Source: JANQLU01 sp964434955 (GTDB lineage Bacteria; Planctomycetota; Planctomycetia; Pirellulales; Pirellulaceae). Taken from it: 5,595 nt of DNA. Position numbers and translations under genes: made by a program. Numbering within the stretch: the stretch's first letter is position 1; every line of letters begins with the position of its first letter. Under the pieces are notes generated by a model, which was not told the origin of the DNA, did no database searches, and saw only the letters and a program-made list of their open reading frames with translations. Below, one piece after another: positions 5,444 to 5,595 of this stretch. Location of the stretch: contig CAYSXI010000264.1 of the NCBI GenBank assembly GCA_964434955.1, forward strand, positions 1 to 5,595, given 5' to 3'.

Positions 5444-5595
5444 TTACATTCCATATGGAAGTTTGCTGCGAATTGCCCGGAAGCCAATGTCAAAGGATGG
5501 GGCCGGTCCGGGCTGGGCGGATTCGTGATCGACATTAAAGAGAAAAAACATATCGATTTTCTTGTTTCCGACGATCACTTTCCGTGACTTTTCAA
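5444..5595 (-). CDS. C-terminal end of a gene entering from the right edge, possibly a divergent SUMF1/FGE-sulfatase domain protein
   Basis: A minus-strand frame open from the right edge encodes 49 residues and stops with TAA at 5446-5444; the start lies outside the window. The segment SFDIGFRAIRS near the end resembles the closing strand of formylglycine-generating-enzyme-like (SUMF1) domains, which commonly end in I-G-F-R-V/A-x-R-S. About 30 residues before it, KVIVGN sits where family members usually have R-V-x-R-G-G-S-W, so if the match is right the protein is a diverged member and may not be a working FGE. In planctomycetes such domains are common, both as sulfatase maturases and as fusions in large proteins. 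That the frame is coding is supported by the stop falling just outside the convergent stem-loop and by a plausible protein-like composition. The family call is tentative because only the tail is visible. Confidence 0.5.
   Translation of the reverse strand, partial: EKSRKVIVGNKKIDMFFLFNVDHESAQPGPAPSFDIGFRAIRSKLPYGM

Noticed and set aside
1..5595. Search for CRISPR arrays, tRNA genes, insertion sequences, attachment sites and toxin-antitoxin or defence genes
   Set aside because: No direct repeat arrays, cloverleaf-like sequence, transposase or integrase motifs, or terminal inverted repeats with target duplications were seen.

Overview
The window looks like ordinary chromosome of a planctomycete, probably of the Pirellulales group. 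This is inferred from gene content and style, not from a marker gene. The pointers are a secreted PQQ-type beta-propeller protein that opens with a DDWTQWRG-like motif, a gene tail resembling formylglycine-generating enzyme/SUMF1 proteins, an M61 peptidase with a PDZ domain, roughly balanced base composition, loosely packed genes on both strands, and one gene with no visible ribosome binding site. There are no rRNA or tRNA genes, CRISPR arrays, insertion sequences or phage genes.

Layout from left to right: (1) 1-615, minus strand, the N-terminal 205 codons of an exported PQQ-like beta-propeller protein that runs off the left edge. (2) 616-780, a divergent control region. (3) 781-1713, plus strand, an exported phosphodiester glycosidase (NAGPA/DUF2233) family protein. 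(4) 1715-2215, minus strand, a DinB-like putative metal-dependent protein that meets gene 3 tail to tail with one base between the stop codons. (5) 2216-2463, a second divergent control region holding a perfect 7-6-7 inverted repeat. (6) 2464-4557, plus strand, an exported M61 metallopeptidase with a PDZ domain and a long low-complexity C-terminal tail. (7) 4558-4946, a 389-base stretch with no convincing gene but several short hairpins. (8) 4947-5408, plus strand, a small protein with a twin-arginine-like signal and four cysteines, function unknown. (9) 5409-5443, a short convergent gap almost filled by a 10-bp stem-loop. (10) 5444-5595, minus strand, the C-terminal 49 residues of a gene entering from the right, possibly a divergent SUMF1/FGE-sulfatase domain.

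Strand changes break the window into single-gene transcription units, so no operon or pathway ties the genes together. The shared theme is export: four of the six genes start with a secretion signal (three Sec-like, one Tat-like). I do not see a clear novel system. The items most worth a second look are the small Tat-signal protein with its long structured upstream region, the operator-like palindrome before the M61 gene, and the basic tail of the M61 peptidase.
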